DNA from: Burkholderiales bacterium
GTDB lineage: Bacteria; Pseudomonadota; Gammaproteobacteria; Burkholderiales; Burkholderiaceae_C
Assembly: GCA_028864885.1 (NCBI GenBank)
Contig: JAGWLR010000017.1
Span: 1-48,587, forward strand
Reading direction: 5' to 3'
Length of the DNA: 48,587 nucleotides
In this document: piece after piece, positions 29,659 to 37,256 of the stretch
Layout: each line of letters opens with the position of its first letter
How positions within the stretch are numbered: the stretch's first letter is position 1
Made by a program: the position numbers and the translations under genes
Notes under the pieces: model-generated
Seen by the model: the letters and a program-made list of their open reading frames with translations, nothing else
What the model was told of the DNA's origin: nothing
Databases searched by the model: none

Positions 29659-31728
29659 CTAGCGGACTGAAGCGAATTGGTCCTGATGGACCACTCTCAG
29701 CCAAAGGGTGACTTCGGTGCCCTTGCCCGCTTCGCTATGCACTTCAACTTCACCACCCAGGATGGTCATGATCTCCTTGACAAGGGACATACCTAAGCCG
29801 GTACCCGGGATGTTGCCAGACGGGTCAGCTCTGTAAAACCGTTCACAGACCCGGGCCAACTGATCAGGTGACATGCCAATCCCTTCATCGGCGACTCTGA
29901 TGCCAACTTGCGGTCCCATATCCAGTCCACGCTCGACCACATCCAACACGATGCGTCCACCTTTTGGCGAATATTTGTAGGCATTTGAGAGGATGTTGGT
30001 CAAGGCTCTGACCAGATGTTCATCATCGGCAAACACCATCGGCACGCTCTCAGGCAAAAGCAATTCAACCCTACGCTTATCCCCGGGGAACAGCAAGCCA
30101 TGCACCGCCGACTCTATAACCGGCAAGACATTCAAAGGCCGAATATTGAAATCTTTGCCTGCGCGGGACTCAATGCGAGCAAGGTCTAACAATTCAGTGA
30201 CCATATTGACCAGCAATGTCGACTGCCGATAGATGGTCTCGTACACATCCCGGCGCTTTTCCTCTGAGAAGTTGCGCTTCAGCAGCAGTTCGGTGAAGCC
30301 GTGAACACTGGCCATTGGGGTGCGAAGTTCATGGGCAGCCGTTGACAGGAATTCGCTTTTCATCCGGTCCACTTCAATCTCGTGGGTGATGTCACGCAGG
30401 TAGATGGCCCTGCCAATGAAGCGTCCCCAGGTGTCGTACATGTCGCGAACTGAACGCTGCAGGACTCCAGGTCGAGGCAGAACCAATTGCAGTCGGTCGC
30501 CTTCGCCGGAAGCCGCTACCTCAGCGATAGACTTTGGCCTTGATTCAGGAGAACACAGACTGGATAAGATGACATCGAACTCAGACTCCGTGACTCCATC
30601 AAGACGCTCACGCGGCAGGCCTGTCATGGCATAAAAGGCTGGGTTGCCATAAGAGCGAATGCCCTCGGCGTTAAACACCACAAATCCGTCCGGGGACAGC
30701 TTGAAGAGGGAGTCGAACTCCGTCATGAATTGGCGAACCCGAAGTTCGTCCCGCTTGCGATCTATGAAGTGCGACACCTGAAGCGCGATCCCCTCAAGCA
30801 ACTGGATCAGGTCTGCATCGAGCGGCTGTGCTGTCGGCCCCGCAAACTCGAGCAGATAGGTCACCTTTTCTCCTGAGAGGATGGGCAGGACGAATACCGA
30901 TCTCACCGACTCTTTTTCAGCCACGGCGCCGCGCCCCGGGTCATCAACTGTTCGCAGATCCTGAACAAAGGTCGTTTTGCGTGTCTGCCAGATGTGCCCT
31001 AACCACCCTTCTGATTTGCGCCAAACCAAGGTCTCACTCGCCGCCAAATAACCTGCGTAACGTAACTCATTGGCGGACCACAGAGCACTGCACCGCAAGT
31101 TCTGGTCGCCTACCCATCGCTTGCTTTTGACCTCCCAAGCCACCCCAATCGGCCAGTCGATAAACGAGCCAATCATCTTCATGACAGTAGGGAGGAAACC
31201 TCCAACGTCGCTCGCCTCAGACAAAGCCTGAATGACCGCGTGATGCAAGGCAAGGCGGGAGTCGGTCTGCCGCCGAGAAGTCACATCGCGCTGCACCGCC
31301 ATGTATCGATGGACCTCGCCAAGCTCGTTACGTAATGGCTTGGCCTCGATCCGAACCCAGTACAGGTGGCCGTTCTTCGCCCGATTGAGCACCTCTGCCT
31401 GAAATGGCAGCTGCAGTGCAATTTGCTCACGCATGTAAGCGATGACTGCAGGATCTGTCTCGATGCTCTGCAACAACTCGCTGGGCTTTTTGCCCATCAA
31501 CTCAGCCAATGTGTAGCCACTGATTCGCGTGAAGCTGTCATTGACCCATTCGATTTCGCCATGCGAATTGGTCACCACCACGGCGTTGTCCGCATTTTGC
31601 GCAACCTGCGCCATCAGGCTACATGCCTCCACCTGGCGATTGAGGCGTTGGACCTGCTGGACCAAATCCGTCAGGCTCGAAACGCTGCCATCGAGCTCAG
31701 GGGAGGAGCGAATCGCTGCGGTGTTCAT
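29659..31728 (-). CDS. PAS-GAF-PAS hybrid-input sensor histidine kinase
   Basis: The 689-residue soluble kinase has a PAS domain at about 40-150 (VVTNSHGEIEWVNDSFTRISGYT), a GAF domain at about 160-323, and a second PAS at about 335-450. The HisKA domain has His466 in STAAHELRTPMASVHGF, and the HATPase domain contains NILSNAYKYSPKGG, DEGIGM and GTGLGMSLV. No membrane helices are seen, so the signal is probably cytoplasmic. It is the first gene of the operon and most likely phosphorylates the stand-alone receiver. Its ligand is unknown. Confidence 0.9.
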   Translation of the reverse strand: MNTAAIRSSPELDGSVSSLTDLVQQVQRLNRQVEACSLMAQVAQNADNAVVVTNSHGEIEWVNDSFTRISGYTLAELMGKKPSELLQSIETDPAVIAYMREQIALQLPFQAEVLNRAKNGHLYWVRIEAKPLRNELGEVHRYMAVQRDVTSRRQTDSRLALHHAVIQALSEASDVGGFLPTVMKMIGSFIDWPIGVAWEVKSKRWVGDQNLRCSALWSANELRYAGYLAASETLVWRKSEGWLGHIWQTRKTTFVQDLRTVDDPGRGAVAEKESVRSVFVLPILSGEKVTYLLEFAGPTAQPLDADLIQLLEGIALQVSHFIDRKRDELRVRQFMTEFDSLFKLSPDGFVVFNAEGIRSYGNPAFYAMTGLPRERLDGVTESEFDVILSSLCSPESRPKSIAEVAASGEGDRLQLVLPRPGVLQRSVRDMYDTWGRFIGRAIYLRDITHEIEVDRMKSEFLSTAAHELRTPMASVHGFTELLLKRNFSEEKRRDVYETIYRQSTLLVNMVTELLDLARIESRAGKDFNIRPLNVLPVIESAVHGLLFPGDKRRVELLLPESVPMVFADDEHLVRALTNILSNAYKYSPKGGRIVLDVVERGLDMGPQVGIRVADEGIGMSPDQLARVCERFYRADPSGNIPGTGLGMSLVKEIMTILGGEVEVHSEAGKGTEVTLWLRVVHQDQFASVR

Positions 31729-31989
31729 GGGGCCTCCTCTTGCGCCGAAAGGCTTGAGGTGATTTCATATTTTTCATTCTAGGAACCTACAAGCCACCCA
31801 ACGCATTACCTTCCGATAAATGCGTCAATAACTCACGCGCAAGTAGGATTTACCTTAATTTGATCGCGTGGTCTGGCCCCCTCATCCCAGGGTGGATGGT
31901 GAACTCTCATCGGTTCAGAGCATCACAACACAACTGCATCGTGCTAATTTCAGCGCCTCAAATGCCCTCGCCTTGTTTGGAGGAAACCC
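31729..31989. other. Divergent intergenic region
   Basis: The 261 bp between the sensor kinase (minus) and the secreted-protein gene (plus) contain the promoters of both. An A/T-rich stretch at 31760-31785 upstream of the kinase is the most promoter-like part. No gene, hairpin or repeat stands out. Confidence 0.4.
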
Positions 31990-32463
31990 ATGCACCACCC
32001 ATCGCGCATTCACTTGCTCTTCATGGCCGCTGGTATGGTCTGCACCCTGGCAGCTCGCGCTGCCGTGCCAGCCGGCACCCAATTGCCCTTGAAGGCCCTC
32101 GACCGAGAGTATTTCAAGATCGGTGAATCCAAGAAGGTCAAGTTTTTGGTTGCTGCCCCGGATGACCCCAATGACACCTCCGTGGTTGCCAAACTGGCAG
32201 GCTGCACCGTCGAGGGAGACGCCGCGTACAACCCCAAAACGGCTCGCCTTTACCTCAAGCATCCCACGCTGAACTGCCCATCTGATGCGGCTGCGGGTTC
32301 TTCTCTGCCGCCGGAAACCGACCTGACTGGACAACTGAGTGACTCTGGCGTTGACGGCATCCGCCTCGATTGCGGCCAAGACAAGGAATGCACCGTAGGT
32401 CATCTGAAGAAGGACGCAGATGCGGCTTTCACCCTGACTGATGGCTTTGGCGGGGCCGATTAA
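31990..32463 (+). CDS. Small secreted protein of unknown function
   Basis: The 157-residue protein has a signal peptide (about residues 1-24, ending ARA before AVPAG). The mature part has four cysteines in LAGCTVEGD, LNCPSD and LDCGQDKECTVG, well placed for two disulfides. The segment GCTVEGDAAYNPKTARLYLK has a faint resemblance to the GDltaeRvyv beta hairpin of VirB10/TraB proteins, not enough to assign it. A GGAGG site lies before the ATG. Its stop codon overlaps the stop of the convergent SulP gene, so little or no spacer separates the two 3' ends. Confidence 0.7.
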   Translation: MHHPSRIHLLFMAAGMVCTLAARAAVPAGTQLPLKALDREYFKIGESKKVKFLVAAPDDPNDTSVVAKLAGCTVEGDAAYNPKTARLYLKHPTLNCPSDAAAGSSLPPETDLTGQLSDSGVDGIRLDCGQDKECTVGHLKKDADAAFTLTDGFGGAD

Positions 32464-34100
32464 GCAAACTGCTTGCGCGCCAGTGCCACGGCTTCGTCGA
32501 TGCTCAACACCGTGAGCACGGCACCGGGCAAGTGCGCGCGCTGCAACACCGCGTAGGACTTGCTTTTCAGGCGCGCGATGACGAGATACTGCCCGGATCG
32601 GATCAGTTGCAAACTGAGCTCGCGTAGAGCCTCGATGCATGAGCCGTCCAGATCCGGCGATTCCTCCAAGCTGAGCACGACTGCCTTGACTTGGGGCTGT
32701 TGACTGAGTCGACGCTGCAACAGGGTCATCAGTCGTTCGGCGTTCCAGAAGAACATGGGGGCCTCAGGACGCACAACCAGAATGTCGGGCTCGGGGTGTA
32801 CGTCTGGGTAAAGGTCTTGTTCGACGAAATCGTGACTGTCTTTCAAGCGCCCCAGGACTGCCAGCCGCACATCGGCCAGCTCTTTCAAGGTCAGAAACAG
32901 GCTCAACCCAATCGACACCAACAGGCCATCCAGCACCCCTAGCACCAGCACGGCCAACACGGCCGCAGCCACCACCAGGCGATCGCGCTGCCAAACAAAA
33001 TACGGGGCCAGCACCTCCCAGCGCAGCGTATGGCTGACCGCCCAGACCACCACGGCCGCCAAAACCGGCACTGGCGTTTGCGCCACCCAAGGCAAGAGCA
33101 GCCAGATCATGACGGCCACGGTGGCCGCCGCCACCAGCCCTGCCCATCGGGAGCGGGCGCCCGCCGCCTCGTTGGCCACGCTGGCTGAATACCCTGCCCC
33201 GACCGGCATGCCCTGAAACACGCTGCTGAGCAGGTTGGCAGCTCCCAATGCCAGCAGATCGCGATCTGGGGCCACAGGATCTCCATGCCGCAGCGCCAGA
33301 CTGCGGATCGACGTGTACGACTCGGCATAGAGGATCAGCACCATGGCAAAGGCCAGTTCCCCCAGACGCAACCACTGCGCCCAAGCCAGCTGTGGCACCC
33401 CCGGTGAAATCTGATCAAAGGCAATCAATCCAATGGGATGCACGCCATGTTGCGCAAGCCCCCAGCCCATCTGGGCAGCGATGCCCGCCCCCATGACGAT
33501 CAAGCCGGCAGGCAGCCAACGCATGCGGCGCCCCAATCCAAACAAGGCGACCAGAGCGAGCAGACCGACCAGCAGGCTGGGCAGATGCCAGCTAGAGCGG
33601 GCAGCCACCAATTGCCGAATCACAGACAACGGATCGCTGCCCACGGTGGACACGGCCAGCCAACTGGGCAACTGCCGGATGATGATGACCAGGGCCAAGC
33701 CAAAGGTGTAGCCGCGCACCACGGGTTTGGCCACGAAAGCCGAAGCCACGCCCAGTCGTGCCAGCGCCCCGAGCACGAACATCGCGCCAGTTAAGCCGAC
33801 CAGCCCCGCCGATAGGCTCATGCGCCAATCGAGGTGCCCCAAAGACAGGCTCCCCACAGCTGCAGCGAGCAGAGCTGCCGACGACGAGGTAGCCGACACA
33901 ACCGCAAATCGACTCGCCCCCAACAACCCATAGGCCAGCAGGCCCGCAAACAGGGCAACCAGCCCCGCCTGTGGCGGCATGTTGCCGATGCCCGCATAAG
34001 CCACCGCCTCCGGCAACAACAAACCGGCCAGTGACAACCCAGCCAACACGTCACGGCCCGTGGGGCGCTCCAATGCCCAGTCTGCTGGCCACTTCATCAA
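32460..34100 (-). CDS. SulP-family anion transporter with STAS domain
   Basis: The 546-residue transporter has about twelve membrane segments. The opening LAGLSLAGLLLPEAVAYAGIGNMPPQAGL is the SulP hallmark, and a cytoplasmic STAS domain lies at about 430-546 (VVLSLEESPDLDGSCIEAL). Family members carry sulfate, bicarbonate, molybdate or organic anions, and sequence alone does not choose. It overlaps the exonuclease gene by 4 bp and is the last of three coupled genes. Confidence 0.9.
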   Translation of the reverse strand: MMKWPADWALERPTGRDVLAGLSLAGLLLPEAVAYAGIGNMPPQAGLVALFAGLLAYGLLGASRFAVVSATSSSAALLAAAVGSLSLGHLDWRMSLSAGLVGLTGAMFVLGALARLGVASAFVAKPVVRGYTFGLALVIIIRQLPSWLAVSTVGSDPLSVIRQLVAARSSWHLPSLLVGLLALVALFGLGRRMRWLPAGLIVMGAGIAAQMGWGLAQHGVHPIGLIAFDQISPGVPQLAWAQWLRLGELAFAMVLILYAESYTSIRSLALRHGDPVAPDRDLLALGAANLLSSVFQGMPVGAGYSASVANEAAGARSRWAGLVAAATVAVMIWLLLPWVAQTPVPVLAAVVVWAVSHTLRWEVLAPYFVWQRDRLVVAAAVLAVLVLGVLDGLLVSIGLSLFLTLKELADVRLAVLGRLKDSHDFVEQDLYPDVHPEPDILVVRPEAPMFFWNAERLMTLLQRRLSQQPQVKAVVLSLEESPDLDGSCIEALRELSLQLIRSGQYLVIARLKSKSYAVLQRAHLPGAVLTVLSIDEAVALARKQFA

Positions 34101-35041
34101 AGCACGCGCTGCACCAGTTGGCCCGAACGCACGGAGAAGCGTTCCAGGGCGGTCAGCGCCTCCAGATCAATGCTGGCTGAGCGGCCCTTGTAGACGGCAT
34201 CTTTCAGCCACGCAGCTTCGGCGTCGACTGCCTCGGGGCTGTCAAGCTGGGTGTGCCATACCTTTCGATCTGCATCCCAACGGTACCCCCGGCTTTTGAG
34301 CGCATCTTTGCTGTCGAATGGAGACCCGGTGGCAAATACGCGGTAGCGCGTCTGTTGCGCCCCATCGAGCAGGCGCTTCAACCCCGTCACGCCAGACACA
34401 GGCAGCGGTTGACTCAACACGGCCAGCAAAGCGTGGCAGTCCATCTCGGCGCGGTGGGCATCGTAGAACCAACCCAGCTCGTGGGCCAGAAACTCCAGTT
34501 TGGCGGAGCCGCGGCCCTCGGCCCCCCAGTTGATCTCGGTCACCGAGCAGGCCCAGGGCAAGGCCGTAAATGCGGGCAAACGGCGCTCGACAAACCCACG
34601 ATCGAAGCGCGCGTTGTGCGCAATGACCAGACCAACGCCCGAAATGAGATCGGCTATCAGCTCGTCATTGAGTCGCTTGCCGGCCACCATGTCGTCAGTG
34701 ATCCCGGTCACCTTCACTGCTTCAGCGGGAATGGGACGACCAGGGTCTTCCAGTTCGTCGTACACATGGGTCACTTTGATGGGCTGCCCCGATTGGGCAT
34801 CGACGTCCACCAAAATCAAAGCCAATTCGATGATTTGGTCACGTGTGGCATCCAGCCCGGTGGTCTCGGTATCCAGAATGGCCACCTTGATGACGTCCGC
34901 GCCCTTGGCTTTGCGCCCGAAGTCCGTCTTGGGCTGCAGCCGGCGCAGCACACGATAGTCGCGATGGGCCTCCAGCACGCGGGCCAGCGCTTCGGGCTCG
35001 TCAAAACTGGGGTCGAGCAAGGCCGTGGTGTCGGGCGTCAT
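34097..35041 (-). CDS. DEDDh 3'-5' exonuclease (DnaQ-like)
   Basis: The 314-residue nuclease has an exonuclease core at about 50-215: AILDTETTGLD (ExoI), IAHNARFDRGFVE (ExoII) and HRAEMDCHALL (ExoIII-h). This fits the DEDDh class to which DNA polymerase III epsilon belongs. The C-terminal third (VTGLKRLLDGAQQTRYRVFATGSPFDSKDALKSRGYRWD) looks like a separate domain found in stand-alone exonucleases. It sits between yfbR and SulP with 4-bp overlaps on both sides. A role in nucleotide or nucleic-acid cleanup is probable. Confidence 0.88.
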   Translation of the reverse strand: MTPDTTALLDPSFDEPEALARVLEAHRDYRVLRRLQPKTDFGRKAKGADVIKVAILDTETTGLDATRDQIIELALILVDVDAQSGQPIKVTHVYDELEDPGRPIPAEAVKVTGITDDMVAGKRLNDELIADLISGVGLVIAHNARFDRGFVERRLPAFTALPWACSVTEINWGAEGRGSAKLEFLAHELGWFYDAHRAEMDCHALLAVLSQPLPVSGVTGLKRLLDGAQQTRYRVFATGSPFDSKDALKSRGYRWDADRKVWHTQLDSPEAVDAEAAWLKDAVYKGRSASIDLEALTALERFSVRSGQLVQRVL

Positions 35042-35646
35042 GCTTCACCTTGCATCAAAGAGTCGAGCGTGAGTTCGTAAGCCGGCGCGAAGTGCTCCAG
35101 AAAGTACGCCACTTCTGGCGTCAGGTTCTGGTCAATCTTGACCTTGACCTGCAAAGCCGCCTGTTCGAACTCGCGGTTGCCGTAGCGCAACTCGGCACGG
35201 CACTTGAGCCAGGCCGCCAGGCGGTCGGCCTGCTTCACCAGCAAGGCCTCGTCCTTGGGCCATTCGTGGTGATCCAACAGGGGGCTCAACGCTGGCCGCA
35301 AGGCATCGGGCAGCAAGCGGCTCATTTCCTGGCTGACTTCGTCTTCCAGATTCGCGGTGGCGTGGCGCATGGCTGGCGAATATTTAACCGGGGTGGGCAG
35401 ATCGCCTGTGATGGCCTCGGTGGCGTCATGAAACAAGGCCCGGGTGGCCACGGCGTTGGGGTCGATCGGCTTGCCCAGCACATCCCGCCGGATCACGGCC
35501 AAGGCATGGGCGAGCACGGCCACCTCCCAACTGTGCTGGGCCACGTCTTCTTCAACGGCGTTGCGCATCAATCCCCAGCGCTTGATGAAGCGCAGGCGCG
35601 ACAGATGGGCGTAAAACGGGCTATGCGAGGCGAAACGATCAGACAT
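35038..35646 (-). CDS. yfbR: HD-domain 5'-deoxynucleotidase, YfbR-like
   Basis: The 202-residue HD-superfamily phosphohydrolase has the metal-site residues in AQHSWEVAVLAH, the HD pair in LFHDATEAITGDLPTPVKY, and a further conserved LDHHEW. YfbR hydrolyses deoxyribonucleoside 5'-monophosphates. It leads the three-gene operon with the exonuclease downstream. Its ATG overlaps the palindromic CATG that also provides an unused ATG on the opposite strand. Confidence 0.9.
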   Translation of the reverse strand: MSDRFASHSPFYAHLSRLRFIKRWGLMRNAVEEDVAQHSWEVAVLAHALAVIRRDVLGKPIDPNAVATRALFHDATEAITGDLPTPVKYSPAMRHATANLEDEVSQEMSRLLPDALRPALSPLLDHHEWPKDEALLVKQADRLAAWLKCRAELRYGNREFEQAALQVKVKIDQNLTPEVAYFLEHFAPAYELTLDSLMQGEA

Positions 35647-35722
35647 GGAGAAAATCAGAACAGTGCTTTATCGTGCAGGGGTTGTTATCTTCGCGCAAAT
35701 CGCACCCCGATCGCGCCCCCGC

Positions 35723-36106
35723 ATGATGTTTGAAGACCTGGGCAAATACCTGTTGATCGCCTTCTTTGTGTTTTTCGGCGTTCTGGCCTGGCGCGCCTGG
35801 CAAATCCGGCAGGCCAGCCCCGAATGGCCCTCGGTACAGGGTGAAATGGTGTCCAGCCGCGTGTTTGCTCAGAATCAAACAGGTGGCGAACAGGGCGTGT
35901 CGACGCATGAATGGTTCACTGAAGTGCATTACCGTTACACCGTGCAAGGGCAAACGTACGAGGGAAACCGGCTCAGGGCTTTTGGGCGACACCACTTTTT
36001 CAAAGAACAAGCGGAAGCCGAACTGGCCCCCTTTCCTGTGGGGCAAGCCGTACGGGTGTACTACAACCCCGCCAAACCGTCCGAGAGCGTTCTGATTCCG
36101 GGCTGA
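35723..36106 (+). CDS. DUF3592 membrane protein
   Basis: The 127-residue protein has one N-terminal membrane helix (LGKYLLIAFFVFFGVLAWRAW) followed by a beta-rich domain with the DUF3592 pattern WPSVQGEMVSSRV, HYRYTVQGQTYEGNR, and VRVYYNPAKPSESVL. I take one of the tandem ATGs at 35723/35726 because the longer frame from 35645 overlaps the yfbR start. No ribosome site is obvious. Function is unknown. Confidence 0.72.
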   Translation: MMFEDLGKYLLIAFFVFFGVLAWRAWQIRQASPEWPSVQGEMVSSRVFAQNQTGGEQGVSTHEWFTEVHYRYTVQGQTYEGNRLRAFGRHHFFKEQAEAELAPFPVGQAVRVYYNPAKPSESVLIPG

Positions 36107-36126
36107 ATTTTCTCTACCGCCGCCAG

Positions 36127-36155
36127 TTGCATACCCTTAGGGGTATATGTATACT
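36127..36155 (+). promoter_or_regulatory. RND-operon promoter with embedded CsoR/CstR-type operator
   Basis: TTGCAT (36127-36132) and TATACT (36150-36155) are spaced by exactly 17 nt, a good sigma-70 promoter. The inverted repeat ATACCC-TTAG-GGGTAT (36131-36146) fills the spacer, so a bound repressor would block polymerase. The half-sites are the same as those 5 kb downstream before sqr. CsoR-family repressors typically bind such TACC/GGTA inverted repeats. Confidence 0.75.
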
Positions 36156-36185
36156 CCCTACCGTATTGAGACATGGGGATGTGAG

Positions 36186-37256
36186 ATGACACACAAACTG
36201 GCGGCGATCACGATCGCGACACTGTTGAGTCAGGGGGCGTGGGCGCAAGGCAACGCAGCCCAGACGGGTGCCATCTCGGTGCCCACCGTGACCTTGGCTG
36301 CGGCTCAGTCTGGCGCCAGCACGCAGTTCGATGGCGTGATTGAGGCAGTGCGCCAAAGTACAGTCGCAGCGCAGGTACCGGGCAACATCGTCGAGCGACT
36401 GGTCAAGGCTGGTGATGCGGTCAAGGCGGGTCAGGTCATGATGCGCATCGACAGTCGAGACACCCAAGCCGCGCTGGAAGTTCGCCAGGCCGAAGTGGCC
36501 CAGGCTCAGGCCCAACTCGAAAACGCTCGCCAGCAATGGGAGCGCAGCCAGGCGCTGCGAGCTCAAGGCTTTATCAGTGCCGCCGCACTGGATTCTGCCC
36601 AGGCGCAATGGAAGGCGGCCCAAGCCACTGTGGCGGCAGCCCAAGCCGGTCGCAATCAAGCTGCCCTGGCCAAGGGCTACACCAACATCGTGGCCCCGTT
36701 CGATGGCCTGGTGCTGTCCACCATGGCCGAAGTCGGTGATCTGGCTGGCCCGGGTCGCCCGGTCCTGACGCTCTACTCTCCGCAGGCGATGCGCGCCGTG
36801 GTGCAGGTTCCGGCATCGCAATCTGACGCCCTGAAATCTGCCAAGCAAGTGAGCGTCGAAACGGCTCAAGGTTGGGTGTTGCCGGCCAAGGTCGTCTCGC
36901 TGCCCGGCACTGATCCGGTGTCGCAAACCGTGGAGTGGCGCCTTGACCTCCCCAAAGAGGTCAAAGGCATGCTGCCAGGTCAGACAGTTCGCGTTCGCTG
37001 GACTGGCGTCGATGCGGCCACTGGGGCCACCACCTCGCAACCCATCACGGTGCCCGCCTCGGCCATCTTGCGGCGTGGCGAGTTGAGCGCTGTCTATGTG
37101 GTGCGCGATGGTCGGTTCGTGCTGCAATCGGTGCGCACCGGCCCGGCATCGGGTAGCGCCCCTGTGACGGTGTGGTCAGGCATCCAAGCGGGCGACCGCA
37201 TTGCTGCTGATGCGGTGAGGGCGGGTCTGGCTGGCGCCACCCCGCAAGCCCAATGA
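36186..37256 (+). CDS. RND efflux periplasmic adaptor (membrane fusion protein)
   Basis: The 356-residue HlyD-type adaptor has a signal peptide (MTHKLAAITIATLLSQGAWAQ). A barrel-sandwich domain follows (VAAQVPGNIVERLVKAGDAVKAGQ), then an Ala/Gln-rich coiled-coil hairpin at about 95-160, the returning lipoyl half (IVAPFDGLVLSTMAEVGD) and beta-barrel domains. I choose the ATG at 36186 over that at 36147, which lies at the -10. It overlaps the pump gene by 4 bp. No outer-membrane factor gene is present, so a TolC-type channel must be supplied from elsewhere. Confidence 0.92.
   Translation: MTHKLAAITIATLLSQGAWAQGNAAQTGAISVPTVTLAAAQSGASTQFDGVIEAVRQSTVAAQVPGNIVERLVKAGDAVKAGQVMMRIDSRDTQAALEVRQAEVAQAQAQLENARQQWERSQALRAQGFISAAALDSAQAQWKAAQATVAAAQAGRNQAALAKGYTNIVAPFDGLVLSTMAEVGDLAGPGRPVLTLYSPQAMRAVVQVPASQSDALKSAKQVSVETAQGWVLPAKVVSLPGTDPVSQTVEWRLDLPKEVKGMLPGQTVRVRWTGVDAATGATTSQPITVPASAILRRGELSAVYVVRDGRFVLQSVRTGPASGSAPVTVWSGIQAGDRIAADAVRAGLAGATPQAQ

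Noticed and set aside
36147-36185. Upstream ATG for the RND adaptor
   Set aside because: It overlaps the -10 hexamer and would add 13 residues in front of a good signal peptide.
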